From Oasisia sp. SBJ-2009 (lineage: Eukaryota; Annelida; Polychaeta; Sabellida; Siboglinidae), in assembly GCA_964017155.1 (NCBI GenBank), contig OZ024865.1:17589587-17653586 (forward strand): a stretch of DNA of 64,000 nt. The letters are read 5' to 3'. A model generated the notes under the pieces. That model saw only the letters and a program-made list of their open reading frames with translations, was not told where the DNA came from and did no database searches. Every line of letters starts with the position of its first letter. Position 1 is the stretch's first letter. Position numbers and translations under genes: made by a program. Positions 17,924 to 31,884 of this stretch are shown piece by piece.

Positions 17924-18553
17924 TTATGTCTTTGGAACGTAGGTATATTGCGTTTCGTCTGGGAATATGTTCGCGCGAAGTCGGAGGTATTCGGGAGTTT
18001 CCTGTCTCAAGTCGACGAACAGATAACCGTACGGAGCAGACGTGGCGTCGGTAAACGCCTCTCGCATGTATTTCACTCGACCCGGATACATCTGTTTTGC
18101 GAGGTGTACTACTTGGGTGGCGTCTCTTGGATTCTTGAACAACACCATATATTGAGCGTTAAGACTTATAGTTCGATTTTCTTTACCCTTAGGAAATAGG
18201 TTTTGTACCAAGTACACAACGGAGGTATTGCAATGGTGACTCTTCTTAGTGAACAATTTCGTTACCCGTTCGTCCGTTTCGGTCATAAGGTCGTCGATCA
18301 CCACCAAATTACGCGTCTTCGAGTCGAACGACGTCGCCTCCGGTAACCCTTCCAAGAAATGTATGTTCGGGTTCTTCGCTGCCAGATTGGTGTACAACGG
18401 CTGCCATTCGCCGTAACACCACGTTATTTGCTCTGGAGGCGAATTAACCAAAGACGTCGCGTTACGCAATAAACGTTCGACAAATGTCGTTTTTCCGCAT
18501 CCGGTCGGACCGGCAACTATGCAGGTAAACGGATGTACTAGCCTCACGTCCAT
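17924..18553 (-). CDS. ATP: Polinton FtsK/HerA-type genome-packaging ATPase
   Basis: A 209-residue protein from the ATG at 18553, the first gene of the right arm. Walker A is GPTGCGKTT (residues about 14-22) and Walker B is NLVVIDDLM (about 83-91), followed by sensor-like sequence. This is the usual short, single-domain ATPase of Polintons and related viruses, which drives DNA into preformed capsids. It lies about 65 bases inside the right TIR, so its promoter is probably within or next to the TIR. The frame is intact. Confidence 0.9.
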   Translation of the reverse strand: MDVRLVHPFTCIVAGPTGCGKTTFVERLLRNATSLVNSPPEQITWCYGEWQPLYTNLAAKNPNIHFLEGLPEATSFDSKTRNLVVIDDLMTETDERVTKLFTKKSHHCNTSVVYLVQNLFPKGKENRTISLNAQYMVLFKNPRDATQVVHLAKQMYPGRVKYMREAFTDATSAPYGYLFVDLRQETPEYLRLRANIFPDETQYTYVPKT

Positions 18554-18616
18554 TGCGATTACAACTGACCGCGGGATACGCGTATCTCGACTATAACATT
18601 GTCAATACTGTCAAAA

Positions 18617-19087
18617 ACAACGCATACGCCCGCGCACACAAGTACGCGGTTTTTTCCGCGTGACGTCGGGAAGCCGCGAGCATTCTAAATCGGGTCCGAT
18701 ATAGCGCCGATAACCGTATTAGGTTAGGCGCGACGTCGGGAAGCCGCGAGCGTTCTAACTCGAGGCCGATATCGCGCCGATATCCGTATTAGGTTAGGAT
18801 ATCGACCCGTTCACGAGAGGGCGCTCCTTCACTAACGTGCAGCGTATTCGATAGATGGCGTTTATGTCACCGCGCCGTGGGCGACAACTGAGGTTTACGC
18901 GGAAGTACGCTCTACGCACGCGCGGTGACATAATACAACCAATCAGTGCCTTCCTTACATAAATAACTCCGGAAGTACACCTCCGCGCGTGCGCGAGTCT
19001 ACATTTATAACCAATCACAACGTTCTTTTTCGCTGCGGAACTACTGCACAAATATAGGGGCTTCAAAAAAAACCTACCTATACTACT
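18617..19087 (-). repeat. Polinton right terminal inverted repeat
   Basis: This is the reverse complement of the left TIR. The outer 360 bp or so (18728-19087) are nearly identical to 2227-2580. The inner 110 bp align patchily because the left arm carries extra copies of the GACGTC-containing unit. Confidence 0.93.
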
Positions 19088-19093
19088 GTCGTC
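19088..19093. repeat. Target-site duplication, right (gtcgtc)
   Basis: The direct repeat gtcgtc immediately follows the right TIR, and the host sequence then continues as at 62046 onward in the empty paralogue. Confidence 0.95.
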
Positions 19094-21058
19094 ATTTGTA
19101 ATTACTGCAACATAGGTTATTCTCTTTGAAGACGGTGGTGACGTGTTAGTATAATCAAGGTGTAATGTGTATTCTACTATTCAGTGATGTATGCCATATT
19201 TGTTTCCCAAACCGTTTGTTTTTAATTCAATTATATCCATTCCACCTGAAGTCCTGTTTATTTCTAAGGAGGAACGTTGATACAATGGAATCGAATAAAA
19301 CGTATTATCTTAGTGCATAAATGTGCATATTATCTTCGCTGTTGTTAGATGATATCATATTGAATGGCATAAATTGTTTCATTGTTTGCAGTGACGTTCA
19401 CTGGTCTGTGTCTCTCATCGAAGAAAAAGCGAACAAGCGGACAAGAGCAGGCCGATTGCGGTCCGAACAAATACCAACACATTCGCTTGTTCGCTGTATG
19501 ACTATGTGAATATATTACCAGAATAAAACATCTGCTTTGCAAAAATCTTTGGTGTGAGTGTTCTGGTGTCAAAAGATGATAACCTATTGCACAATAACTC
19601 AGTTCTTGACTAAGAGTTACTGTTGTGTCAAAATGTCCTTGTTTGTTTATCATGTAGCTCGATATAGCCATTAATCTTAACAAGCCGTTTTCAAAACATG
19701 AAACCTTCCCCAAATGTCAGGTGGTACGACGCCCGAAAATTGCAAGCGTATTGTTCTGCAAACTACAACTTAGTCACGTTGCACGCAATACTGTTTGTAA
19801 GTTTTGATACTTATATACTTAACATATGAGAACATGACGGCCTTTGAAATTAACTTAAGTACGGAGACGGCGGGTGTGCGTTCTTCGACGAGTTTCGACT
19901 TTTTTGCAATGGCTAACGCAGTTAAACGCGATTCATGCGAATATATCGAACGCAAACATGTCATGTGAGTTTATAACGGCGCTATAATGATACTGTCGTC
20001 GGGTAATTCTAATTTCAATTTGCATTCACGTCCTGTTACATCAGTCGATTCGATAGTGTGCTAGTATTAATTGCATGCTAGAAGTTATGAAACAGCAGCA
20101 CAACAAACAACCTCAACCCTTCCGTATATAACGAGGAAATAATACAACTCAAGCCCCGCACATAAACATATACAGCACGACACTAAAATAGCCACCCTGT
20201 CCCCATAGTGTGAGTGTTAAACATCTTCCACATATATTCAATGCTCTCCAGTGTCGTATGTAGGTTGTCGTTAATGGGATGTGGTCAAACATTGTATTTC
20301 AAACAAACATTGCCAGTGCTAATGGAAAGCATGGTCTTTCAAATGGCACTGACGTTGTTTGTCATTTTACTGTCATTACATATTCCATCCCACAAGCCAT
20401 CTTTGTAATGTTCTTTGCAGAAGAGCGTGCGAGAAAAGATGAAAAACAAATTCGCCGTCCAATGAATCGTGTTGCACGACAACATAAAACCAGACAGTTC
20501 TTTTTTGTGGCTTTAACGTCAATGACATTCGGTCTTAGTTATTCTTTGTGCTGCAAAATGAGAATATTCTGTGTTTCCAGAAGAAGCTTTGTTAAAAGTT
20601 AAAAACCGGCAGAGCACAAAAAGGACAGTTTCTCAAAGCAGTCATTAATTTTGATGAATGGCTCAGTGTATCTAGTACTTGAGAATTGTGCAACAACAAA
20701 GAACACTGATAATATTACTCTCTTGTTTTTCTACGCAAATGATTGTATATATGTCGGTAATAATAACAATAACGATAAGAAAGTTTATTCTCTCGAAGAC
20801 ATAGTAACTGAAAAGTTCAATAAGAACATTGCGACTGAGGAAATAATTATTTAATGTATAAATGCAGTCGCATCTAAAGTTACATAATTGTTCATTTAGA
20901 ATACACACAAATAAATTAATCACACCATATTACAAAGACCCATTGTACGTTTTTAATATCCCTGAACTGTGAAGGCAAAATGAGGAAAACGGGAATTGCA
21001 AAAACAATGTATATGAATGACTAGCGCCGTTGCATTAATTATTTCAACATAATTGGTC
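19094..21058. other. Host 3' flank split by the Polinton; no gene recognised
   Basis: This sequence continues the locus interrupted at 2226 and aligns along its whole length with 62046-64000. Several short frames are shared by the two copies only because the copies are young; none shows a recognisable domain. A broad A/T-rich composition and an AATAAA near 19524 are the only signals noted. Confidence 0.7.
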
Positions 21059-21289
21059 AAATTCCAACAAATACGCCATCAATCTTTATACAATCCTGAT
21101 TTACAATAAATGGTTTTATTCCCACACCTATTGAAGAAACAATTAGTGTGTTATTACTGCTTACACTACATATCAATATTTAGCACGATGGTTTTTTACC
21201 AGTCGTAAACAAGTAACCAATTTTTTCCGGAATATTTGATCAACTTTAAAGCGCAATACTGAAAGACATGCACACAATATTGTACATAT

Positions 21290-21521
21290 ATCAATAAACA
21301 CACAAATACATACATACATGTAAATATGCACTCATATATATATATATATATATAAGTATATATGTATAAACATACACATACACATACACATACACATACG
21401 TACATACATACATAGATTCACATATTTATAAATGTTTATATCCAGACATGTAATCATACATCCAAACAGGCAAACACATACATACATACATACACACACG
21501 CATACATATGTATTTACATAC

Positions 21522-21570
<49 letters not shown>

Positions 21571-21723
21571 AACATAAGTATGTATGTATATACATAACAT
21601 TCATGCGTACATACATGCATACATGCGTACATACATGCATACAAACACATATAAAAAAATCACTTTATACATTCACTCATACATACAAACATACATACAT
21701 GCATAAATCAATACGTACATACG

Positions 21724-21780
<57 letters not shown>
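21290..21780. repeat. (TA)n, (CATA)n and mixed ATAC microsatellites
   Basis: Runs of TA (about 21334-21353, 21525-21563, 21730-21779) are interspersed with CATACA-type repeats. All frames here are low-complexity. Confidence 0.95.
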
Positions 21781-21782
<2 letters not shown>

Positions 21783-22454
21783 CTAAATGCTGCATACGGA
21801 GACCAGTGCATATACGACCGCGTACAGAACCCCGGCCGTATATTTGTATCTAACTGATTTTTCAATGATGTTTAATTGGAACATTGTCTGTAATACAAAT
21901 ATACATTATGTACTAAAATATGGTTATGATATTTTAATGAATAACATATATACCCAAAAATCGGTCTCCTTAAAAACTTTATGCATAGATGCTGCGTAGG
22001 GAGACCGGTGTGTTACCGGAAGTTATTTATACTTGTTTGCGGCTGTATATAATTATAACGCCAGCATAGGATATACAAAATTGAATACAACTAAAACAAT
22101 AACAACATAAATAAATGTATATACATTTACACTTGAGTAGTTTGTTTTCGAGCATGTTGGCGAATTCACCGAATCTTAGAGACTTAATAAACTGCAGTCG
22201 TAATTCAAAGACAAAGGCAAAGCAGTGGACTAGTCTTTTACAAACGCAGTCGCAGTCACACTCACAGTCACAGAGAGAGTCACAGACATGAAAATGCCGA
22301 CGACGATGCCCCTTTTGCTTGGCTTTGCTCTATAACATTAGCTCTGTAAAAATGTGTTATATAAGTTATTTTATATAAACATATTTACGAAAATGGATAC
22401 GCGAACCCAGGTCGCATCATTTCCATAGAACATGGTAACAACATTCAGTCTCGT

Positions 22455-22536
22455 AGCCGTATGTGGCTCAGCGGCGTAATCGCTAAAGTGTTTCACTTTG
22501 GGTCATAACATCTCACGATCGAATCACAGCGGGTAC
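22455..22536 (+). repeat. tRNA-like segment, probable SINE head
   Basis: TGTGGCTCAGCGGCGTAA resembles a pol III A box, and ACGATCGAATCACAGC about 50 bases later resembles a B box. The flanks do not fold as a complete tRNA acceptor stem by eye, so a decayed tRNA-derived SINE is more likely than a working tRNA. Confidence 0.35.
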
Positions 22537-22917
22537 TTTTAAACATTTTTTTATAGAATTTTTTAACTTAAGCTTGTAATTGTTTTAAAGACAAATGTGA
22601 CATTATTAAGGGTTATATATGTAAACTTATGCGTGGTAAATTAATTTTTTTATGAATGTCTACCTTATTTTATATCTGAGACAGCTACAATAATTTCAAC
22701 TGATAATGTGAAGTAATTTGTGGTTAGTATAAAGATAAACAAAATTATGCAAGCCACAAAATGATTTATGCATTATTAATAGCCGAAACTAATAAAAAAG
22801 AATATACATTTTCCCACATATCCAAGCCTAGACAAGGAAGCTATTTTGTCCATGGGTTATACCCTCATAAATGTAACGAATTGGTAAGTACTACATGGGC
22901 GGGTAAATTTGTACAAT

Positions 22918-23342
22918 GTTTTCGAAACAGTCCTATGCCTATACTTCATACATGAGGCCGAGGCTATAATTTAAGTACAAGTACGAGTAATTATTAATTA
23001 ACCTAATTTATATAACTCAACACAACTGACTACATAATGGTAATTATTTTTTTCGTAGAAAATTGTAAAACCTAACACATTTTCTATGGAGATAGGTAGT
23101 GCCACAAACTGGCTTTCGAAACAGTCCCATGCCTGTATTTCATACATGAGGCCAGGGTAACATTTGAGTTCAAGTATGAGTACACTTATTTAGACTATTA
23201 AATAATAGTGTGCTTTAACATTATTAATTAATCTAATTCATATAACTCAACACAACTGAATACACAATGGTAATTATTTTTTGTCGGAAAATTGTAAACC
23301 TAACACATTCCCTATGGAGTTAGGTGGTACCACAAACTGGTT
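22918..23342. repeat. Tandem duplication of a unit of about 200 bp
   Basis: The stretch from 'cgaaacagtcctatgcc' through 'ccacaaactgg' near 23112 is repeated from 23116 to 23338. Differences are moderate and there is an insertion of about 30 bp (near 23185-23215) in the second copy. Confidence 0.85.
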
Positions 23343-24804
23343 ATGCACATTTGACATTCTACTATTTTTTATACTTTAGCTCTTGCAACATCAACATTCA
23401 TCCAGCAATATTCTAATTAACTTAGTCTGACAATGTAATACATCTCTCTGCAATACAAGCATGTGGTGTCACTGTGTTGATATATCTAGGGCAATATTAA
23501 GTCGCCTAGCTACCAACTTACATGTAAATCAGGCATAAAATGTGATCGACATTTGAGAAAAAAATAGTGAATCAAGTTGAGATGTGTCTTTGATGAACAC
23601 AAAGGAGTGGACAGTCAGCCATTGGATATCCCTAGCCCAGGGTTTCTATCCCACTTCAAGGAGGAAATTAACATTTTTAACAGGAGTTTCATTCTATAGC
23701 TACAAATAAATTAAGTTTTTCCAGTATATATTGAAAAAGTACTCAGATGTACTCATAATATACGAGGACGAGTACATGGCCTATAAGTTGACGGACAACT
23801 ATTATTTCATACTAACTGTCCACAATATGAATGGTAGATGCCCTGCAAAAATGTATAATCCAAGTGTAAAATTATTTTGTAAAAGAGGAAAAGTCCCATC
23901 TAATAAGCTTGCCAAAAGGTATTGTATTAGGATAGTAGAAACCTCATGTACGAGGAAAATTGTAACACATGTTTTAGCTGTGGAGCAAATTGTAATATTA
24001 TGAAAAACTACATAATGGACACACAACTAAATGTACGCTATGTAAATAACTAGTAGCTTATTTTGAAAATAATAATAAAACAATTATACTGTTGCATACA
24101 AGCACATCATTTATTAGATCCCATATAAAAATTCACATGTTCAAATATATATAGTAACATAAATAATATCTGAATTACAGTAACGCGTAAATTGCAAACA
24201 TTCCCATGTGTAAAAACATGATTTGATTTAACAGTTGTTGCAAATGTGTACACAATTTGACTTATCCAATGTCCGATTTGCATAGGTGACACAGATAGGA
24301 CATATTCTAAAAAGTGCTTTTATGTGGGACACTGCTAATGTTGATGTCATGAACTCGTTTGCTGTAAATAACAAGGCAGACGTTAGTTTATACCACTGTA
24401 TTAAGCCAACTAGTAACATATATACATAATACAATATATACAAGATCTGCCTATATAATTCTAAAAGTCAACTAACAGCATACAAGCACATAAAATGGAT
24501 GTTGACCCTTGCACCAGGACAGTTGCTATATTTTACTCTCTGAGGAAACACTGCCTGCTACATGACACCTTCATTAAATGTAATTGGCACTTTAAGTGAT
24601 CGATGCATATCAAAGTCAGATTAAATTACAATTATTATATTACAAATACAATTACAGTTATGCAACTGAATACATCCCTTAGCAATATATTGACCTAATC
24701 AATATGGGGATTCCATATAAAATCAATCAAGTAATTACATGATCGTCTTTGAATTTGATGATATTTTGTGTATTAGTTTATGATAATGAGTTTATGCAAA
24801 TGTT

Positions 24805-25083
24805 AAGTCAATCTGACCTTCACATCAAGAGATAGAGGTCATCAAACTTTGATCTGACCTTGATGCCTAGCGAGCTTCAGGTATCATAACTACACTCCTA
24901 GGAGACCAACCTACAGATGTAATGTTGGTGTCATTTTAAAGCTATTAGAATTGTCTGCCTAGTTAGACAATAACCCATATACCAACATTTTTAAACAACT
25001 GCTTGACCTTTGGCCTGACTTGAAGTAACAAAAACATGTAACCTCCGATTTCACTTTCACTGTTGTGCTTAATGTGCATGCAA

Positions 25084-25171
<88 letters not shown>

Positions 25172-25935
25172 TTATTTGTCTAGGATTGATTTGAAGAAAA
25201 ACAATTATATTAGTTTGCATTCATGATTGTATGTTACAAACCAACCATATTTTAGGTCAATCTGACCATCATTTAACGGTAGTCAGTCAGGTAATTTTGG
25301 TGACTTCTATCTTTGATGTTGAACAGGTCTGTATATAAATCATAACTATTTGATATCTAACCTTGACTACCTAGTAACTTTCTAGATGTCATAGCTTGTC
25401 CCCAAAAGTCAAATAGTAAATGGCCTTTTGTTGTCTCTGCTACCTACAGGTACACATATATTATACATACCAACAAATACAGGTATTTACCACATCTGCA
25501 TAGAATATGTAAAGAAACAAACAGTACATTTAATGAAGGCAGCATCCGTTTGCATACTGATAGATTATGTGACAGATTTAGTTCTGAGTATACCACTATA
25601 GCAGCATAAAGGAGTGCAATGTGCCTGATCATACTTTCTGCAATTATTGCCCATTATGTATGGTTCAAAATAGAAAGTAAAGAAAATTAGAGCTTACTTG
25701 ATTTTTGCATTGTTAGGTCGAAATCAACTAAATTTTGCAAAATATTATTCCGAATTATTATTTTGTTATTGGGTACAAATATATACATCTCTTTATTATA
25801 AATTTAAAACGATAGCAACATGTAGATTGCTTAGGAGACCAGAATGACATCTGGAAAGTTACCAGGTAGATATCGTCATGACAACTTTTGATGATATGAC
25901 TTGACCATGACTAAATGGGTGGTCAGATTGACATA
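24805..25935. repeat. Family of diverged direct and inverted repeats (foldback-like)
   Basis: GTCAATCTGACC appears at about 24809, about 25257 and, inverted, near 25920-25932. The accompanying sequence (a 'gatatctac..ctagtaactttctagatgtcat' type block and 'aggagacca') recurs around 25350-25400 directly and around 25835-25880 inverted. This suggests overlapping copies of a short non-autonomous element. No coding sequence is seen in 23.4-28.6 kb. Confidence 0.5.
25086..25169. repeat. (GT)n microsatellite
   Basis: More than 40 uninterrupted GT dinucleotides. Confidence 0.97.
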
Positions 25936-25939
25936 AAAA

Positions 25940-28660
25940 TGCACATGCCACACTTTGACTTATGAATATTAGCAAAATAATTCATCAAAATCGAACATAG
26001 ATAGAAAGTTTAAAATGTTACCCATGTTTTGGCATATAGGTCAGAACACAGTACTGGTATACAAAAAAGGGACATTTCACTACTAAATTCAAATGCATAA
26101 TTTATATTAAAAATGAGTACATTCTGATGTAGCTGGCATGACTACAATGGAAGCTGGGATGACAATCCTCATGGCTAATAGATGACAACATGAGGTTACT
26201 ATGTAAGTTAGTAGGTAACATGGACACAAATTTAGGTAAATATGACCACAACATAGTAATTAGACTTAACTTGAGAACCAGTAAGATCCAATCTATGTAC
26301 TAGAGATATGCAGGACATTTGTTCTACTCTGTAACGGTGTGGGGTATTCTTAAGTAACAGTATTATATTCATAACAGTATATAGATTCATCATGCTTATT
26401 GACAGCAGTAGGTATCATAGACAAATATATCAGTTCACAATAATAGTCAAAACCAGAGGTAGATTGGAATCAGCTAGAAGCTAAAGCTATCATTACTCAT
26501 TACCTTTTTCAATGTAAAATCCAGCAGAATAGGCTTAATGTATGAAAATGCAGTGGAAACCAAAGCAGTAAGTAACATGAGCGATGTATACCAACCAGTA
26601 TTGTGTTATGACCCATTGTAATGTTCATATTGTACATTAAGTATGGCAGCATGTGTAGAGTAAGATAATCAGTATTTTTAATTAGTGTATAGTAAAGGTT
26701 ATAAAAAACAAAACAAATTTTAGTAAGCCAGCTGCCGTTTGCATAGTAACAGAGCATAATGACTACTCATTGCCTATATGTCAGCATTAATGTGACGTAA
26801 GAAATGTTTTTAAAATTCATAACTCATGAACTATTCAATTGCGCACGATAAAACATTCACGGATTCTTGCTATATATGTATGCTTCAACATAAACACAAA
26901 TCAGTGAAATATGAGGTTACATGTTTTTGCTAGGTCTGGTCAAATCATTAAAAAATACGTTTTAACAATTTTGCTATATACGTGTTATTATGTAAATAAG
27001 TAGACAATTCTACAATGTGTGGGAAACATAGACTTGTGATCATAAACCAATACACAATATGTCATCAAAATTGAAGATGGTCACGTAAATGTCACCCTTT
27101 TCTATTGATTTGACATTGAATGCCCCACACTTCATTTGTTCATGATTTGACTGTGGCACTTGTCAGGCCAATCGGTCTGGTGAATTTTAGCTTTGTACTC
27201 TATTTGAGAGAGTATTGTAAGCAGTGAAATACCATTGGAATCACTGGCCAGTATAAGGTCTCCCACTGGCAACACCCATTCCAAACTGTCCAGCCAATTC
27301 ATCTCTACCTTTGCCATCCTAGGGTACAGACGTCACAAATAGCATACAAAGCATCTCACTAGTGTGAATTTAAGGGGCATTATGCATGTTCTAGACTGTG
27401 TTATACCCTATGACTCGATTGGGTGTGAGTAAGTAGGTATCATATTTTGTTATTTCAATCTAATTTTGGACTGCTAACATCAATATAAAAAGAAAAAATT
27501 ACTGACATGGTTTCTGATATAAATCAAGTTAAAGGAACTAAATATTATTTTTAAATAGTAATTTTAGTGTTAAACATCTCATATTAGCAAGATACATGAC
27601 AACGTGCATTTGCCTATTGCTGATTTGATTGAAGGCTTGCTCGTATCTGAAATAAAATAAGTACAATTACATTAGTCATCTAACAATATACTATCTGCAC
27701 ATGTGCATCAAAGTAAGTTGGACATTAAAATGAGGAAAATATATAAATAATATTTACAGACTACTTTACACAGCCATGTGTATTATTTTATAAGATATTC
27801 ATGTGTATGTGTGCGTGCATGTGTATGGTTGTAAACATGCTCTACCATTGACAATAACCAAAATAAGCCATGCATACCATTTGTTGAAATCTTGTGAGCA
27901 GCATAGCTCGTTGTTTTGGCATGTTGCTGCTTCAGCTACAACAAGAAAGAGCGTTTTATAAGCAAATCGTATGTTCAGTTGGATATTGTGCTTAACAATA
28001 ACATGTCATTAATATGTTTTATGAGTAATATCCCATGCACTTGGACTGAGTGATAACTATAATATATTTATGCTGCCCGCATGTTTTTTTTTTACCTGAA
28101 AAGTAAGTTCGGATGCACTGTTTATAAAAAATAACATAAATATGCATCCATGGAATTATGTTGACAGATTAAATTAACAAAATGAAGTATAGAGTGTTAG
28201 CAAAGAAACAGTTATAAAGGTAAAATTGAGGTGGGTTCGAATTATATACAAGTCACACCTATTTTGTTACACTGTCCTGTTAGTGTCCAGTTTCTCGCCA
28301 GTTGATTCATGTGATATAAAATGAAAACATAGACAGACTTACACACATTAGACAGGACACAATTATTTACACTAGCTGGTGACATTACTTTAACTTATCA
28401 CAGATATCCCAAAAATGTGATCAATGTTTTGTTAATACGACAAAGATGTTTGGAGGCATGTTTTGTGCTACAAACAGAAAAGCCCCGAAAATTGGAACTG
28501 AAGTCTGATGTCTTCGGCACTTGAACAATATCGGGGTCCACCTCAATTATGTCAGTTTAGGCTAAATTTGATATAACACCAGTGCTCCAGTTCCATCCTT
28601 CTACAATATCACATGCATATGTTCCAAAAAGTATGGTTCTTAATAAAAAAAAATGAGGAC
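25940..28660. other. AT-rich intergenic or intronic DNA, nothing recognised
   Basis: Only short frames and scattered A/T runs are present. A 61-codon minus frame at 27132-27317 is slightly more complex than its surroundings but shows no domain I know. Confidence 0.5.
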
Positions 28661-28699
28661 TAACGATCAACCACCATCATAGTAGTCTGCAGGCGTATT

Positions 28700-28940
28700 C
28701 TATTTGCAGTCCGCGGAGTCCGCGTACGCGGAGAATGCGGAGACGTGAAAAAAATAGATTCGGAGAAGGTCGGAGACGTTCGAGACGCATAGCAACCAGC
28801 ATAGCAACCAGCGCGTTTAAAGATGGACGGAGACGCAAGCCTTGGCGCTACTGTGTAATGATTTATTTTCGTCAAGTGATGGTGATCATCATCCTCATGC
28901 CATCGACCAATACGCGGATGAGTTAACATCAGCCGCGTTG
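28700..28940 (+). other. CpG-rich island of unknown origin
   Basis: A local GC- and CpG-rich stretch in AT-rich DNA. It contains the short repeat 'gcatagcaaccagcatagcaaccag' in two parts and overlapping open frames on both strands. It could be a decayed transposon exon or a promoter. No family is assigned. Confidence 0.3.
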
Positions 28941-30889
28941 ATGTTGTAAGTTGCATTTCGTAAATTATGAACGAATATTTTAACAAATAAACACTTGTTT
29001 TACTCGCATGGCTTGTCATTTTTGTGGGCGTGGGCCCGCGGCACAACTGTGACCTTGGCCGGCTTGGCTTTTTGGCTCGCTATGGAGTTGGTTGTGTTGT
29101 TTGCATAATGGAAAACTTATTTAATAGGATGTCTATGTTATGCTATGTTATATATATTTACTTCAGAAATATATATGTAAATAAATTTTATACTTTACCA
29201 GTGTTATATGCATATGAATATGCTTGTTTATTTGTAAATATGTGCCTGGCACATATAACACAACAACTAGTAAACAGTAAAACACGCATTGTCTATAAAC
29301 CACCCCCAAAGACAAATTGTTTACGCTGCTTCTTGACATCCTTATACATATTATACTTTATCATCATTGCATATAATAGTTTATGCTATATATACCTGCC
29401 CCGTTTGTCTTGATGTAAGTTGTAACTGACATACTATATAATTATATTTTGCGTAAATAAACGTTTATTTCCTCTTCTGTTCCTCTAAAACAGGTCACGC
29501 GATGACCATCACCGACTGCAACATATGTAATGCCACAATTACTTGCCTGCTGACTTCATTGCCGTGTTCCACGTGAGGCCAAGTACATTCCAGGTGGTGG
29601 TGCATTTACTTGGTGCAGTGACCATCCCCGAGTGCTGATTATATAGCAATTTTGCATATCATTAATGTTCAAAAATACTAAATCTTGTGTTTATTTACTA
29701 TTTATCCTTTTTTACTGTTGAATATGCAATGATATGCATGCCTGTTTTCTTGGTCACAATAACTTCTTCTGTAATATTGTACTGTTTAATAAGACATAAA
29801 CATAATTTTGTAACAATGTGCACTTTTAAATTACCTCACAATTGTTATGTTGTAGAGATTCGCAATATGTTTCAGTCCACATATATATTTCTGTTGTGCT
29901 ACAGCTTGCATATAAATAACTTTCCCTTTTATTGTATTCTTATTAATTATTATACATACTATTGTAATCGTGGAATAATGTATGTCACTCATGTAAATAT
30001 GTATATGAATAAATATTCTTCGTTGTGTTGTTTTTGTCACTGTAAAGCATAAAACAGTTGTGAAAGCTGATGATTTTTATTATATAATTTATTGTTATAT
30101 AAATGCTATAACATGTTTTTTTGTAAACCATGGATGCACATTACCATATGTATCATATGTAGTATGAAGGAACATATGCAATAAACATATGTAACTATAC
30201 ACAGTAAACACTTGTTGTCAGTCATTGTGTGATATATTCCATACAAAATTTTAATGTTTTGCACATTAATACCATACAAATGTGAACACAACAGTAATTA
30301 CGTTTACATATTCTTATTAAGTAAGCCTGAAACATGTAAAACAACAACTCGCATGTCACATATTTAAACAAAATAATATCATCATAGTCAATCCTTCACA
30401 GTGGTAATGTACATATTGTAGGAACAAATCACTGTATTAATACTGATTTTTTTTTTAAACAATGGCACACCATGAACAAATTACAATACAGAAAAATGTC
30501 AAAACAAGATTTATACTAAAAGTAAAACATAACATCTTTACAAAACTTCGTATATTAACCATTATACAATACCAGTATCTCCACTACACACTAAATGTAG
30601 AACTACACATGTATCATAACTTTATGCATACATTTTACATATATGGCTATGTCATGGGAAATATAAAATCCAATTCACATCCTGTAGTGTCTAACTCTTC
30701 AATATCATGACAAAGGCTACGAGCATGTTGCTGTTGCATGTAGAAGCCACAGTTGTGCCAGGACACATGGCCCTGGGCTTAGATGTTTACAAATTATTAG
30801 AAGAAGCGTGTACAAGTGTATATATATATTGAATTTTGCAATTTGTATGCTATGTATGACACTATTTGTAAATAATAATTTTAAATGCA

Positions 30890-30910
30890 TATATATATAT
30901 ACACACACAC

Positions 30911-30987
<77 letters not shown>
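30890..30987. repeat. (TA)n microsatellite with a CA segment
   Basis: TA repeats from about 30890, interrupted by a CACACA run at about 30901-30910. Confidence 0.95.
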
Positions 30988-30991
<4 letters not shown>

Positions 30992-31129
30992 CACCTATTT
31001 AACCCCAGGTGTAGCAACATTTAACAACCATGTTCCCTAGTTTGAAAATTTCGTCAACACACTGAAAACATCCCAATACTTTCAGTAAATATTTGTTTAC
31101 ACAATTTGTCTGATTTTCAGTGTTAGGCT

Positions 31130-31517
31130 TCATAATGGTTTACATATAATATGGGAGCATGAAGATAAAATGGAAACTAAGGTGCACAAAATCCCTCTTG
31201 GCAGTTTGTAGTGGATGTCTTGAAAGTATATATCCTCCAAATTTGGAGTTGATCTGCCTTCCATATTTCCAAGGATTTTTCTAGTGCCTTGTCCACATTT
31301 TTGGTTGTTGTCTTTGACCAGTTTATAAGAAGACACCATTATATGTCTTCCACCTAACACGTAATTGCTTGGGTGTGACTGTGTACCCATTTAGTTTCAT
31401 GATGTCTTCAACCCCCTTTCACATGCTATTGTGGCATGAGTTTTTCGTCATGTTCTCGTGGACGAGGTCAATCAGCTGTTTGTTTCCCGCACTGGTCCAC
31501 ACTGTGCATGCCTGCAA
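31130..31517 (-). pseudogene. Decayed Myb/SANT-like DNA-binding domain (PIF/Harbinger type)
   Basis: On the minus strand, after an AG acceptor-like site near 31517, the sequence reads VWTSAGNKQLIDLVHENM, then GVEDIMKLNGYTVTPKQLRVRWK, then (after a frame change) SYKLVKDNNQKCG. The order of Trp-, Leu- and Lys-rich helices is that of the Myb/SANT-like domain encoded by the second gene of PIF/Harbinger transposons and its domesticated relatives. In-frame stops and at least one frameshift show that it is dead. Confidence 0.55.
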
Positions 31518-31765
31518 AATAAATGTCACAGTGTTTATGTATAGCTAACACACTGTTGAAATTATGCATTTTTTTTTCAAAATGATCAGCATATGCTTAT
31601 TGACAGAAAATTATGAAACATTCTCATATTTTATCAGATATTTCAAAGATGAGTTTATTATCCAAAACTGTGCCTATAAATTTATACTCATTAACTACTT
31701 TTTCGTATTTTCAACAAATATGTTGTATGAAAATTACTTTTTAACGTACTGACATAAGCATAAAT

Positions 31766-31884
<119 letters not shown>

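Noticed and set aside
19345..19713. A 122-residue minus frame conserved in both duplicates (also 62297-62665)
   Set aside because: The copies are only a few percent diverged, so shared openness is expected. There is no domain or coding pattern, and the changes are not biased to synonymous sites as far as I could see.
20279..20602. A 107-residue plus frame in the host flank
   Set aside because: In the duplicate (63231-63473) the frame ends early after a small change, so it is unlikely to be a maintained gene.
27132..27317. A 61-residue minus frame with a fairly complex composition
   Set aside because: There are no splice sites of matching phase or recognisable domain, and the length is within chance expectation.
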